Notes under the pieces: generated by a model | Database searches by the model: none | Seen by the model: only the letters and a program-made list of their open reading frames with translations | Told to the model about the DNA's origin: nothing | NCBI RefSeq assembly: GCF_002855515.1 | Contig: NZ_PKRP01000005.1 | Location: 372,001-436,000, forward strand | DNA from: Rhizobium sp. TH135 | GTDB lineage: Bacteria > Pseudomonadota > Alphaproteobacteria > Rhizobiales > Rhizobiaceae | DNA: 64,000 bases | Direction of reading: 5' to 3' | In this document: in pieces, positions 50,174 to 59,181 of the stretch | Layout: each line of letters starts with the position of its first letter | Position numbering within the stretch: position 1 is the stretch's first letter | Position numbers and translations under genes: made by a program

Positions 50174-51439
50174 TCACGTGTTCATGGAGTCGAAGAAATC
50201 GCCGTTGTTCTTCGTCTGCTTGAGCTTGTCGATAAGGAACTCGATAGCGTCCGTCGTTCCCATCGGGGCAAGGATGCGCCGCAGAACGAAGATCTTCTGC
50301 AGATCCTGGCGCGGCACGAGCAAGTCTTCCTTACGCGTGCCGGACTTGAGGATGTCCATGGACGGGAAGATGCGCTTGTCGGCGACCTTGCGGTCGAGCA
50401 CGATTTCAGAGTTACCCGTACCCTTGAATTCTTCGAAGATGACTTCGTCCATACGGCTGCCGGTATCGATCAGAGCCGTAGCAATGATGGTCAGCGAGCC
50501 GCCTTCTTCAATGTTACGCGCAGCACCGAAGAAGCGCTTCGGGCGCTGCAGAGCGTTGGCATCCACACCACCGGTCAGAACCTTGCCGGAAGACGGTACA
50601 ACGGTGTTGTAAGCGCGGCCGAGGCGGGTGATGGAATCCAGCAGGATCACTACATCGCGGCCATGTTCGACCAGGCGCTTGGCCTTCTCGATAACCATCT
50701 CCGCGACTTGGACGTGCCGCACGGCGGGTTCGTCGAAGGTGGAGGAGACGACCTCACCCTTCACAGATCGCTGCATATCCGTGACTTCTTCCGGCCGCTC
50801 GTCGATCAGGAGAACGATCAGGTAGCATTCCGGATGATTGGCCGTAATGGAATGGGCGATGTTCTGGAGAAGAACCGTCTTACCCGTACGTGGCGGTGCC
50901 ACGATCAGACCGCGCTGGCCCTTGCCGAGCGGCGCCACGAGATCGATGACGCGAGACGAAAGATCCTTCGATGTCGGAACATCGAGTTCCATCTTGAAGC
51001 GCTCGTTCGGATAGAGCGGCGTCAGGTTGTCGAAGTGAACCTTATGACGGATCTTTTCGGGATCCTCGAAATTGATCGTGTTGACCTTCAGAAGCGCGAA
51101 ATAGCGTTCGCCTTCCTTGGGTCCACGGATCGGGCCTTCGACCGTGTCACCGGTCTTCAGCGAGAAGCGGCGGATCTGCGAGGGCGAGATGTAGATGTCG
51201 TCAGGACCGGGCAGATAGTTTGCGTTTGCGGAGCGCAAGAAGCCGAAACCATCCTGCAGAACTTCCACCACGCCTTCGCCGATGATCTCCACATCCTGGC
51301 TCGCCAGCATCTTCAGGATCGCAAACATGAGCTCCTGCTTGCGCATCGTGCTCGCGTTTTCAACTTCGAGCGATTCGGCAAACGTCAGGAGATCGGTCGG
51401 CGATTTGCTTTTGAGTTCTTGTAGCTTCATTTCAGCCAT
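50174..51439 (-). CDS. rho: Transcription termination factor Rho
   Basis: Rho is the hexameric RNA helicase that ends transcription at C-rich unstructured RNA. The 421-residue protein has the N-terminal RNA-binding domain ([21 protein letters not shown], then the cold-shock-like [32 protein letters not shown]), Walker [13 protein letters not shown], Walker [12 protein letters not shown] and the Q/R loops near [25 protein letters not shown] 194-bp gap separates it from hemJ; I see no strong promoter or ribosome-binding site there. Confidence 0.97.
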   Translation of the reverse strand: MAEMKLQELKSKSPTDLLTFAESLEVENASTMRKQELMFAILKMLASQDVEIIGEGVVEVLQDGFGFLRSANANYLPGPDDIYISPSQIRRFSLKTGDTVEGPIRGPKEGERYFALLKVNTINFEDPEKIRHKVHFDNLTPLYPNERFKMELDVPTSKDLSSRVIDLVAPLGKGQRGLIVAPPRTGKTVLLQNIAHSITANHPECYLIVLLIDERPEEVTDMQRSVKGEVVSSTFDEPAVRHVQVAEMVIEKAKRLVEHGRDVVILLDSITRLGRAYNTVVPSSGKVLTGGVDANALQRPKRFFGAARNIEEGGSLTIIATALIDTGSRMDEVIFEEFKGTGNSEIVLDRKVADKRIFPSMDILKSGTRKEDLLVPRQDLQKIFVLRRILAPMGTTDAIEFLIDKLKQTKNNGDFFDSMNT

Positions 51440-51633
51440 GAAGAGGGACCACGTCAGATAGAATTTTCAAGGGGAACGGCGAGCTGGTGGAATTCGGTAC
51501 GATCGCGAAGGCCGCAAATGACTGAATAATACGCAAGCCAAAAGAGGGAGTGGCGCGAAAATAGCGACTCGCGGATTCGACCGCAAGCGAAAAGCCCGGG
51601 ATCACGAAAATAATACGACCGCGCTGAAGATGC

Positions 51634-52170
51634 TCAGAAAGGTTTGACGACGGCAAGCACGACGATGAGGATCATCAGAAGGGTAGGGGCCTCGTTCATC
51701 ATCCGCCAATAGCGGGGCGAGCCAACATATTTGCCCCGGCCGAAAGACTTTACCGACTTGGCGAAATAGCCATGCACGCCGGAAAGCGCAAAGACTGCCG
51801 CAATCTTCGCATGCAGCCAGCCACCCTGAAACGCGAAGACCTGCCAGGCCAGATAGAGACCCAACACCCATGACACGACCATGGCAGGGTTCATGATCAC
51901 GTTCATCAAACGGCTTTCCATCACGGAAAATGTCCGGGCCTGATCGGAAGCCGGATCGCAATCCGAATGATAGATGAACAGCCGCGGCAGATAGAGCATG
52001 CCGGCCATCCAGGAGATGATGGCAATCACGTGGAGCGCCTTGATCCAGGGATAAGCCTGGTCCGGTCCCGCCAGCATGATGCCACCACCCACGAGACCGA
52101 AGAACAGCAAAGCCGTAGCTGCCTTCCGCGCGGCGCGAGCTCCCGGCTTGGCATCGATCTGCTTTTCCAT
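51634..52170 (-). CDS. hemJ: Protoporphyrinogen IX oxidase HemJ
   Basis: HemJ oxidises protoporphyrinogen IX to protoporphyrin IX in bacteria without HemG or HemY. The 178-residue protein has about four to five membrane segments, with the heme-ligand histidine region YPWIKALHVIAIISWMAGMLYLPRLF, then ESRLMNVIMNPAMV, HAKIAAVFALSGVHGY and RYWRMMNEAPTLLM. It starts 2 bp after the hemE stop codon, so the two heme genes form one unit. Confidence 0.93.
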   Translation of the reverse strand: MEKQIDAKPGARAARKAATALLFFGLVGGGIMLAGPDQAYPWIKALHVIAIISWMAGMLYLPRLFIYHSDCDPASDQARTFSVMESRLMNVIMNPAMVVSWVLGLYLAWQVFAFQGGWLHAKIAAVFALSGVHGYFAKSVKSFGRGKYVGSPRYWRMMNEAPTLLMILIVVLAVVKPF

Positions 52171-52172
52171 CG

Positions 52173-53204
52173 TCAGCCGAAACTCCGGACCTGCGCGACC
52201 AGCTCGGTCACATGTGCAGGGTCTGCCTGCGGGGTAATCCCGTGGCCGAGATTGAAGATCAGAGGTCCATGTCCAAGAGACTGGAGGATGGCATCGATGC
52301 CGTCCCTCAGGGCCACACCACCTGCCACGACGCGCATCGGATCAAGATTTCCCTGCACTGGGCCATCCTTCTGCAGTTCCACTGCAAAGCTCAACGGCAC
52401 CGACCAGTCGAGACCGATTGCGTCGGCATTGGTATCCTGGCGGTAGCGCTTCAGCAGGATCCCGGCCCCCTTGGCAAAGGCGATGACCTTGGCCTGCGGC
52501 CGACGGGATTTGACAAGTTCGATGATGCGACGAACGGGTCGAACTGCAAAGGCTTCGAACTCCGCCTCCCCGAGCACACCGGCCCAGGAATCGAAGATCT
52601 GAACCGCGTCCGCTCCAGCATCGATCTGCGCGACCAGGTAATCCGCCGAAACTTCCGCCAGAAAATCCAGCAGGCGTCGGAATGCCTCGGGATGACGATA
52701 GGCGAACAATCTCGCAGGCGCCTGGTCCGGTGTGCCGTGGCCAGCGATCATATAGGTCGCCACTGTCCAGGGTGCACCACAGAAGCCAAGCAAGGTGGTC
52801 TCAGCGGGAAGCTCTGCACGAAGACGCGCAACGGTCTTGATGACTGGCTTCAGGTGATCCATGACGCCGTCCGGTGAAAGCTTGGCGATGCCATCGGCAT
52901 CGATCGGATCCATCTGTGGCCCATGTCCCTCCGTGAAGGTGACATTCCGATGCAGTGCATCCGGGATGACCAGGATATCCGAGAAAAGAATGGCCGCATC
53001 GAAGCCATAGCGACGGATTGGCTGAAGCGTCACTTCGGTGGCGAACTCAGGCGAATAACAGAGATCGAGAAAGCTACCCGCTTTCTGTCGCGTTTCCCGA
53101 TATTCCGGTAGATATCGGCCTGCCTGCCTCATGAGCCAGATTGGGGGCGGCGTCACCGTCTTCCCATTCAGAACGTCGAGGACTTTACGGTTCGGCGTGC
53201 TCAA
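52173..53204 (-). CDS. hemE: Uroporphyrinogen decarboxylase
   Basis: HemE removes four acetate carboxyls from uroporphyrinogen III. The 343-residue protein has [32 protein letters not shown] (catalytic Asp), [14 protein letters not shown] and FDSWAGVLG. The start is a TTG (53202-53204) giving (M)[14 protein letters not shown]; no ATG or GTG lies between it and the conserved region. Its promoter must lie in oriC, as in Caulobacter, where hemE transcription runs through the origin. Confidence 0.95.
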   Translation of the reverse strand: MSTPNRKVLDVLNGKTVTPPPIWLMRQAGRYLPEYRETRQKAGSFLDLCYSPEFATEVTLQPIRRYGFDAAILFSDILVIPDALHRNVTFTEGHGPQMDPIDADGIAKLSPDGVMDHLKPVIKTVARLRAELPAETTLLGFCGAPWTVATYMIAGHGTPDQAPARLFAYRHPEAFRRLLDFLAEVSADYLVAQIDAGADAVQIFDSWAGVLGEAEFEAFAVRPVRRIIELVKSRRPQAKVIAFAKGAGILLKRYRQDTNADAIGLDWSVPLSFAVELQKDGPVQGNLDPMRVVAGGVALRDGIDAILQSLGHGPLIFNLGHGITPQADPAHVTELVAQVRSFG

Positions 53205-53600
53205 GGCTCAGGCCCTTTCAATAAAGAAAAGATATATAGACTCTTCTTCTATTTCTAAGAGTCTCTGACTATCAAGGATTAATCCGGGATCACACCTTGT
53301 TCCTTATGCAGCGTGATCCGTCACGGCTCCCATCATCGCTCAGACGGCAATTTGGGGATAGTGGGGATAAGTCCAAATTAACCCGTGATTCCAGCGACTT
53401 CAGTTTCATCCCAACGCGTTCTTAACCGGGGATCAGGAGTCGATGACCAAAGGATGACATCGTTTGATCACCGTTATTCACATCCCCCGTCAAACACATC
53501 CATCGTGGTGCGGGATTGTGGATAAATCGGCACTTTTCCCCTTGCCCCCCGGCCCTCGTCGCCGCTACCTCTGTTTATCCCAAACTATCAACAGGGCACG
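53205..53600. other. oriC: Chromosomal replication origin (oriC) candidate
   Basis: This 396-bp gap lies between divergent hemE and the DUF299 gene, the same setting as the Caulobacter and Sinorhizobium origins. It contains a perfect DnaA box TGTGGATAA (53517-53525) and TTATTCACA (53474-53482). Weaker boxes are the adjacent TGGGGATAG and TGGGGATAA (53353-53370) and TTATCCCAA (53575-53583). An AT-rich stretch (about 53219-53285) includes an 8-bp inverted repeat (53238-53245 / 53257-53264) and the palindrome GGATTAATCC (53276-53285). GANTC (CcrM) sites occur at 53239, 53259, 53387 and 53437, and TTAACC half-sites at 53378 and 53422. Genes lead away from it on both sides. No open frame is supported inside. 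Confidence 0.87.
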
Positions 53601-54431
53601 GTGAACAACGTGGAGAACCGGAAAAACTTCTTCCATCTCCACCTGATTTCTGACTCAACAGGTGAGACTCTCATCTCTGCAGGGCGCGCCGCAGCCGCGC
53701 AGTTTCGTGGATCCAATGCCATTGAGCATGTCTATCCGCTGATCCGCAGCAAAAAGCAGATCAAGGCCCTGATCGACGCACTCGACCGAGAACCAGGCAT
53801 CGTCCTCTACACCATCGTCGATCAGGACTTGGCAGCGCTGATCGAGACAGGGTGTCACGAGCTCGGTCTGCCCTGTGTCAACGTGCTCGCGCCGATCATC
53901 GAAAAGTTTCAGACCTATCTCGGAGCACCGTCGCGGGGGCGGGTGGGTGCCCAGCACGTGCTGAACGCCGACTATTTCGCACGCATCGAAGCGTTGAATT
54001 TCACGATGGACCATGACGATGGCCAGGCGCCGGAAGACTATAATCAAGCCGACGTCGTCATCATCGGGATCAGCAGGACGTCAAAGACGCCGACCAGCAT
54101 CTATCTCGCCAACAGGGGTATCAAGACGGCAAACCTGCCGATCGTTCCTGGCGTGCCATTGCCCGACGGTCTTTTGAAGGCGACCCGGCCGCTCGTCGTC
54201 GGATTGATTGCAACATCGGACCGGATCTCTCAGGTGCGCGAGAACCGCATTTTGGGAACAACGCCGGGCTATGATCGAAGCGAATATGTCGATCGCGCAT
54301 CCATCACCGAAGAGCTGAAATATGCCCGCGCACTGTGCGCCCGCAATAACTGGCCGCTGATCGATGTCACCCGCCGATCGATCGAAGAGACGGCGGCGGC
54401 CATTGTTGCTCTCCGTCCGAAGCCACGCTAA
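53601..54431 (+). CDS. ppsR: Pyruvate, phosphate dikinase regulatory protein (DUF299)
   Basis: This bifunctional kinase/pyrophosphorylase uses ADP to inactivate PPDK (or PEP synthase) by threonine phosphorylation and phosphate to reactivate it. The 276-residue protein has the N-terminal [20 protein letters not shown], the P-loop GISRTSKT (residues 156-163), and [15 protein letters not shown] with a C-terminal [14 protein letters not shown]. The start is GTG 53601, or a GTG three codons later. It corresponds to the gene beside the Caulobacter origin once called RP001. It opens the plus-strand block that runs away from oriC. Confidence 0.94.
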   Translation: MNNVENRKNFFHLHLISDSTGETLISAGRAAAAQFRGSNAIEHVYPLIRSKKQIKALIDALDREPGIVLYTIVDQDLAALIETGCHELGLPCVNVLAPIIEKFQTYLGAPSRGRVGAQHVLNADYFARIEALNFTMDHDDGQAPEDYNQADVVIIGISRTSKTPTSIYLANRGIKTANLPIVPGVPLPDGLLKATRPLVVGLIATSDRISQVRENRILGTTPGYDRSEYVDRASITEELKYARALCARNNWPLIDVTRRSIEETAAAIVALRPKPR

Positions 54432-54464
54432 TCCACGTCAATTGCTATCATTAAGGTATCTATC

Positions 54465-55064
54465 ATGGGTTCACCTTTGATCCTGGCGTCCGGCAGCAAG
54501 ACCCGCCAGGCGCTTCTGAAGAATGCGGGGCTGCAGTTTCTGGCTGTCCCGGCTGCGGTGGACGAACGCGCCATTGAAGAGAACCTGCCGCTAGCAGGGA
54601 GGGATCCCGTCTCCGTCGCGCGCCATCTTGCACTCGCCAAGGCCATCGAAGTATCTCAGCGTCATCTAGGCGCCTACGTTATCGGCTGTGATCAGACGAT
54701 GTCGCTTGGCGATCGGATCTTCCACAAGGCGGCGTCTGTCGGTGAGGCACGCGAGACCCTCACGCAGTTGAGAGGAAAGGCGCATTTTCTCAATAGCGCC
54801 GTATGCCTCGTGCGAGACGGCGAGTTGTTGTGGAGCGAGGTGGTTCGCGCCTGCATGCAGGTTCGAGACTTCTCTGTTGAATTCCTGGATGGCTATATAG
54901 AGCGCAATGGCGAGACGATCCTCTCCAGCGTCGGCTGCTACCAGCTTGAAGGGGAGGGCATCCAACTTTTCGATGCCATTGGAGGTGACTACTTCACGAT
55001 CCTCGGCTTACCGCTTCTCCCGCTCCTCGAGGCTCTCCGTGAACACGAGATTAACCATGCGTGA
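54465..55064 (+). CDS. maf: Maf-family nucleotide pyrophosphatase
   Basis: Maf proteins hydrolyse dTTP, UTP or modified nucleotides to the monophosphates. The 199-residue protein begins [20 protein letters not shown] (S-x-S-x-x-R motif), with [24 protein letters not shown] (the conserved aspartate) and the [16 protein letters not shown] region that distinguishes subfamilies. Its 3' end overlaps aroE by 8 bp and parS site 3 by two bases. Confidence 0.93.
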   Translation: MGSPLILASGSKTRQALLKNAGLQFLAVPAAVDERAIEENLPLAGRDPVSVARHLALAKAIEVSQRHLGAYVIGCDQTMSLGDRIFHKAASVGEARETLTQLRGKAHFLNSAVCLVRDGELLWSEVVRACMQVRDFSVEFLDGYIERNGETILSSVGCYQLEGEGIQLFDAIGGDYFTILGLPLLPLLEALREHEINHA

Positions 55065-55917
55065 TTCACGTGAAACATTTCCGCCGCGTGCATTTGTCGC
55101 CGGCTATCCGATTAAGCATTCGCGCTCGCCATTGATCCATGGGCACTGGCTGAAGACATATGACCTACAAGGCTCATACGAGAAGATCGCAGTGGAGCCC
55201 GATCGGTTTCCGGAATTCGTCGATGCGCTGAAGCAGGAGACGAGTTCGTTATGCGGCGGCAACGTCACGATCCCGCATAAGGAAGCCGCGTGCCGGCTTG
55301 CCGATCGAGTGGATCCGATCGCCGAGGAACTCGGCGCAGCCAATACCTTGTGGCGCAAGGACGGTCTTCTGCATGCGACGAATACCGACGGCATCGGCTT
55401 CATCGCCAATCTCGACACGCAGCATCCTGGCTGGGACCGGGCAGAACGCGCCGTTGTTCTTGGGGCAGGGGGAGCCAGCCGGGCGATCCTTCAATCGCTT
55501 CGAGACCGCGGAATTTCTGAAATCCACGTGGTCAACAGGACCATCGACCGCGCACGGGAACTGGTCGACCGTTTTGGTGCACCGCTCGAGGCTCATGGCA
55601 TGGAGGCCCTCGACGCACTTCTCGATGGCGCCGGCCTTTTTGTGAATACCTCGTCTCTTGGCATGGATGGCGCACCAGCCCCTGACTTGCCGTTTCACAA
55701 GATGAGAGGCGATGGCCTGGTCACCGACATTGTCTATGTCCCGCTGATGACGCCCTTTCTCTTGCAGGCCAACGAGGCGGGCATTGCCACCGTCGATGGA
55801 CTGGGCATGCTTCTGCACCAGGCGGCGCCGGGATTCGAAAAGTGGTTCGGGAGAAAACCGGAAGTCACGCAGGAACTGCGACAGATCGTTCTCGATGATA
55901 TCGAGGCACATGCATGA
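55057..55917 (+). CDS. aroE: Shikimate dehydrogenase
   Basis: AroE reduces 3-dehydroshikimate with NADPH. The 286-residue protein has [17 protein letters not shown] (shikimate-binding serines), Lys75 in [10 protein letters not shown], Asp111 in ATNTDGIGF, the NADP loop [13 protein letters not shown] and [13 protein letters not shown] 55057 lies in the last codons of maf. Residues 3-7 (DSRET) are specified by parS site 3. It overlaps coaE by 4 bp. Confidence 0.96.
   Translation: MRDSRETFPPRAFVAGYPIKHSRSPLIHGHWLKTYDLQGSYEKIAVEPDRFPEFVDALKQETSSLCGGNVTIPHKEAACRLADRVDPIAEELGAANTLWRKDGLLHATNTDGIGFIANLDTQHPGWDRAERAVVLGAGGASRAILQSLRDRGISEIHVVNRTIDRARELVDRFGAPLEAHGMEALDALLDGAGLFVNTSSLGMDGAPAPDLPFHKMRGDGLVTDIVYVPLMTPFLLQANEAGIATVDGLGMLLHQAAPGFEKWFGRKPEVTQELRQIVLDDIEAHA
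55063..55076. promoter_or_regulatory. parS: parS site 3, inside the 5' end of aroE
   Basis: GATTCACGTGAAAC differs from the parS core at one position, flanked by T and A. It lies about 1.5 kb to the right of oriC, in the maf-aroE overlap, and is read as Asp-Ser-Arg-Glu-Thr in AroE. Confidence 0.87.
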
Positions 55918-56519
55918 TCGTCATCGGACTGACTGGATCGATCGGCATGGGAAAGTCAACGACAGCGGCGTTGTTCGCTGACGAAGGCGTTCCCGTCAAC
56001 GATTCAGATCAGGTCGTGCACGATCTCTATCGGTCTGATGCCGTCGCTCCGATTGCCGAGCTTTTTCCCAATGTAGTCGTAGGCGGCGTCGTAGATCGAG
56101 TTAAGCTCTCCGAGAATCTGGCGAAGAATCCGGCTAAGTTCCGAGATCTTGAGGCGATCGTGCATCCGCTGGTCCGCGCACGAGAGGTAGCCTTTCTGCA
56201 GAGACAACGGGAGTTGGGGTGTTCAATCGTCGTGCTCGATATCCCGCTCCTGTTCGAGACGGGTGCCGATGCCACAATGGACAAGGTAGTAGTCGTGAGT
56301 TGCGAGCCGGATGTCCAGAGGCAACGTGTCTTGTCGCGGCCGGGCATGACGGAAGAGAAGTTTGCGCTCATCCTCTCGCGTCAAACACCGGATGCGGAGA
56401 AGCGCGCGCGCGCGGATTACGTCATTGATACCGGCCACGGCATTGACATGGCGCGCGAGCAGGTCAAGACGATCGTGAGAGAGTTACGCGAGCAGGCGGA
56501 GCAGACGAACCATGCGTGA
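55914..56519 (+). CDS. coaE: Dephospho-CoA kinase
   Basis: CoaE phosphorylates dephospho-CoA, the last step of coenzyme A synthesis. The 201-residue protein has the P-loop GSIGMGKST (residues 8-16), [23 protein letters not shown] and [13 protein letters not shown] overlaps the aroE stop (ATGA), and its own end overlaps dnaQ by 8 bp, so aroE, coaE and dnaQ are tightly coupled. Confidence 0.96.
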   Translation: MIVIGLTGSIGMGKSTTAALFADEGVPVNDSDQVVHDLYRSDAVAPIAELFPNVVVGGVVDRVKLSENLAKNPAKFRDLEAIVHPLVRAREVAFLQRQRELGCSIVVLDIPLLFETGADATMDKVVVVSCEPDVQRQRVLSRPGMTEEKFALILSRQTPDAEKRARADYVIDTGHGIDMAREQVKTIVRELREQAEQTNHA

Positions 56520-57213
56520 GATCATCTTCGACACGGAAACAACAGGCCTCGACAACAAGGCTGATCGTGTCATTGAAATCGGCGGCATCGAGTTGATGAA
56601 CCACTTCCCGACCGGTCGCACATTCCATGTCTATATCAATCCAGGCGACCGCAAGGTTCACCCGGATGCGCTTGCGGTTCACGGCATCACGGATGACTTC
56701 CTGAAAGACAAGCCGCCATTCGCAGGTATCGTTGCCGAGCTGCAGGAGTTCTTCGACGGAGCGAAGTGGATCGCGCACAACGCGACATTCGATATGGGCT
56801 TCATCAATGCGGAATTCGACCGGTTGGGCCTTCCGCCCGTCCCAGGCGATATGGTCATCGATACGCTTTCGCTCGCCCGCCGGAAACATCCGATGGGCCC
56901 GAACTCCCTGGATGCCTTGTGCCGGCGCTATGGGATCGACAACTCGCACCGCACCAAGCATGGCGCATTGCTCGACTCCGAACTTCTGGCCGAAGTCTAT
57001 ATCGAGATGCTCGGCGGTCGGCAGGCAGCGCTCGGGCTTACCAGTGTCGAAACGCGGCGCAACCAGACTGACGAAGTCACCGATGTCATTGAGATCAGCT
57101 ATGAGCGCCCTCGGCCGCTCGCGCCGCGCCTCTCCCCAATCGAAGTCGAAGGTCACGGCGGACTTGTTGCTCGACTTGGGGCTAAGGCGATCTGGTCCAA
57201 ATACAGCGCATGA
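56512..57213 (+). CDS. dnaQ: DNA polymerase III subunit epsilon
   Basis: DnaQ is the 3'-5' proofreading exonuclease of the replicative polymerase. The 233-residue protein has the DEDDh motifs: Exo[13 protein letters not shown], Exo[13 protein letters not shown] and Exo[17 protein letters not shown]. The C-terminal tail that binds the polymerase alpha subunit is present. The position in aroE-coaE-dnaQ next to secB is conserved in rhizobia. Confidence 0.96.
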   Translation: MREIIFDTETTGLDNKADRVIEIGGIELMNHFPTGRTFHVYINPGDRKVHPDALAVHGITDDFLKDKPPFAGIVAELQEFFDGAKWIAHNATFDMGFINAEFDRLGLPPVPGDMVIDTLSLARRKHPMGPNSLDALCRRYGIDNSHRTKHGALLDSELLAEVYIEMLGGRQAALGLTSVETRRNQTDEVTDVIEISYERPRPLAPRLSPIEVEGHGGLVARLGAKAIWSKYSA

Positions 57214-57214
57214 A

Positions 57215-57238
57215 AAAGGGCCCGATCAAGGGCCCTTT
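57215..57238. terminator. Bidirectional terminator between dnaQ and secB
   Basis: AAAGGGCCC and GGGCCCTTT form a perfect 9-bp stem with a 6-base loop. It lies 2 bp after the dnaQ stop codon and 26 bp beyond the secB stop codon. Confidence 0.85.
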
Positions 57239-57264
57239 CCATATTTCCTGACTGCAGCAGTTTC

Positions 57265-57741
57265 TCAGTTCGGAGCCGACTGGCTCTGCGCGCGCGACTG
57301 TTCTTCGGAAACGCGCTGCGCGAACATCTGCGCAAAATCGATCGGGTCGATCATCAGCGGCGGGAAACCGCCGTTGCGGGTAGCGTCCGCGATGATCTGG
57401 CGGGCAAACGGGAAGAGCAGGCGCGGGCACTCGATGAAGAGAACCGGCAGCATGTGTTCCTGCGGGAAGCCGGAAATCCGGAAGACGCCGCCATAGACCA
57501 GCTCGGTGACGAAGACCACCTTGTCGCCATCCTTGGCTTCTGCATTCAGAGCCAGGACGACATCGAAGTCGGTGTCGGACAGCGGATTTGCATTGACGTT
57601 GACATTGATGTTGATGGCCGGCGCCTTGTCGCGCGCCTGAAGCGATCGCGGTGCACCCGGATTTTCGAAGGAGAAATCCTTGATGTACTGGGCGAGAATA
57701 TTGAGGGAAGGAGAAGTCGTTCCCTGATTGTTGTCGGCCAT
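57265..57741 (-). CDS. secB: Protein-export chaperone SecB
   Basis: SecB holds precursor proteins unfolded and hands them to SecA. The 158-residue protein has [19 protein letters not shown], the beta strands [12 protein letters not shown] and [16 protein letters not shown], and the conserved [34 protein letters not shown] 57741 (MADNNQG) is the family start; the frame is open 18 codons upstream. Confidence 0.96.
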   Translation of the reverse strand: MADNNQGTTSPSLNILAQYIKDFSFENPGAPRSLQARDKAPAININVNVNANPLSDTDFDVVLALNAEAKDGDKVVFVTELVYGGVFRISGFPQEHMLPVLFIECPRLLFPFARQIIADATRNGGFPPLMIDPIDFAQMFAQRVSEEQSRAQSQSAPN

Positions 57742-57830
57742 AGGGCGTGTCCTTGAAGATGAATTGCTAAGGCCATCTAACATTTGAAACTTCACCTTAC
57801 AACCCTGCGGCCCGGCAGGGGCAGGGCATG

Positions 57831-58334
57831 TCAGTCGCGGCCGATCCGAGGATCGCGCCAGGGTGAGTCGGGCCTTGCCGAGTTCGGATTGCTCTCTCTC
57901 TGAAACTCGTCGTCACCGAGGTCGACGACATTTTCATCTGCCGGACGGGTTGTGCGAAAACCACCGCCTGAAAACCCGCTCCGGACGACGAGGCGCGGCT
58001 TGATCAAGCGCCAGGCGAGGTCGCGGATGAAGGGGAGGAAGAGCAGAATCCCGATGATGTCGCCGAAGAAGCCGGGCACGATAAGCAGGAAGGCCGCAAC
58101 GACGAGAAGTGCCGCATGAACCAGTTCGCGTCCCGGGTCGACGCCTCTCTGAGCCTCGCTTTGCAGGCGGCGCAAGATGCCAGCCCCCTGGAAGCGCAAC
58201 AGCGCTACACCGACAACGGCCGACAGGATGATCAGCCCGAGCGTGGGCAGAACGCCAATCGCCTGACCAACGATGATGAAGCTGGCGATCTCGATGAGCG
58301 GTGCGATCAAAAAGATCACCAGTGGCAGGCGCAT
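57831..58334 (-). CDS. fxsA: FxsA family membrane protein
   Basis: A 167-residue cytoplasmic-membrane protein of the FxsA family, named for suppressing phage F exclusion of T7 when overexpressed; its normal function is unknown. The core has three to four hydrophobic segments: [59 protein letters not shown] and [10 protein letters not shown]. The C-terminal 40 residues are polar. It is divergent from the Tim44-domain gene. Confidence 0.9.
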   Translation of the reverse strand: MRLPLVIFLIAPLIEIASFIIVGQAIGVLPTLGLIILSAVVGVALLRFQGAGILRRLQSEAQRGVDPGRELVHAALLVVAAFLLIVPGFFGDIIGILLFLPFIRDLAWRLIKPRLVVRSGFSGGGFRTTRPADENVVDLGDDEFQRESNPNSARPDSPWRDPRIGRD

Positions 58335-58411
58335 GTATCACTCCAAACGCCATTGTGATCCCGATATCGCAACAGTCGGCGGAAACTCGCTGCAAAGAAT
58401 GCGCATCGCCA

Positions 58412-58440
58412 TTTGAATGATGCGGCGCTGGAGACTATAT
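58412..58440 (+). promoter_or_regulatory. Promoter of the Tim44-domain gene
   Basis: TTTGAA (58412-58417) and CTATAT (58435-58440) are 17 bp apart and close to the rhizobial CTTGAC / CTATAT pattern. A leader of about 35 bases would follow. Confidence 0.45.
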
Positions 58441-58482
58441 GGGAGAACGAAAAATCAAATTCAATCAAGCCTGGCGGTATTC

Positions 58483-59181
58483 ATGGGATCTAGCGATTTC
58501 GTTACATTGTTCTTCCTGGTGGCCGCGGTCCTGATCTTTTTTCAGCTTCGCAGTGTGCTCGGACGTCGTACGGGCAGCGAAAAGCCACCCTTCGATCCCT
58601 TTGCTCAGCGCGATCTGTCCAAGGCGTCGGAGCGTGACGACGGCAAGGTTGTGACCTTGCCGCGCCGCGAGGAAGCGACAGGTGACGAGCGCTTCGGTGC
58701 CGTAGACGCTTATGCGCCGGCCGGCACGCCCCTCAATGATCAGCTTCGCGAACTTCTCCGCCACGATCCGAGCTTCAGCCCGAAGGAATTCCTGAACGGC
58801 GCCAAGATCGCTTACGAGATGATCGTGATGGCCTATGCGGATGGCGATCGCAAAGCCCTGAAGGGCCTGCTGTCTCGCGAAGTCCTTGAGGGCTTCGAGA
58901 GCGCGATTGCCGACCGCGAAAGCAGGGGCGAAACCGTGAGGTCGACCTTTGTCGGCATCGAGAAGGCGGAAATCACCCAGGCTTCGGCGCGAGACAACGA
59001 AGAGCAGGTCACCGTTCGAATTGTCAGCCAGCTGATTACGGCCACTTTCGATAAGGACGGTACCATGATTGATGGCGACGCCGAGGCGGTGTCCGAGGTG
59101 AACGATGTCTGGACATTCGCACGCGATGTTCGTTCGCGTGACCCGAACTGGAAGCTGATTGCGACCGAAGCGGAACAATGA
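58483..59181 (+). CDS. Tim44/TimA domain membrane protein
   Basis: A 232-residue protein with an N-terminal membrane anchor (FVTLFFLVAAVLIFFQLRSVLG), a charged linker and a C-terminal Tim44-like domain (from about FSPKEFLNGAKIAYEMIVMAY to DVWTFARDVRSRDPNWKLIAT). The domain is shared with mitochondrial Tim44, which tethers the import motor; in bacteria the role is unknown, although a Caulobacter member (TimA) is membrane-bound. ATG 58483 has GGCGG 5 bases upstream. It overlaps mltA by 4 bp (ATGA). Confidence 0.9.
   Translation: MGSSDFVTLFFLVAAVLIFFQLRSVLGRRTGSEKPPFDPFAQRDLSKASERDDGKVVTLPRREEATGDERFGAVDAYAPAGTPLNDQLRELLRHDPSFSPKEFLNGAKIAYEMIVMAYADGDRKALKGLLSREVLEGFESAIADRESRGETVRSTFVGIEKAEITQASARDNEEQVTVRIVSQLITATFDKDGTMIDGDAEAVSEVNDVWTFARDVRSRDPNWKLIATEAEQ

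Noticed and set aside
51440..51633. Regulatory RNA in the 194-bp hemJ-rho gap
   Set aside because: No clear hairpin, terminator or promoter pair was found; the gap may simply carry a rho promoter that I cannot identify.
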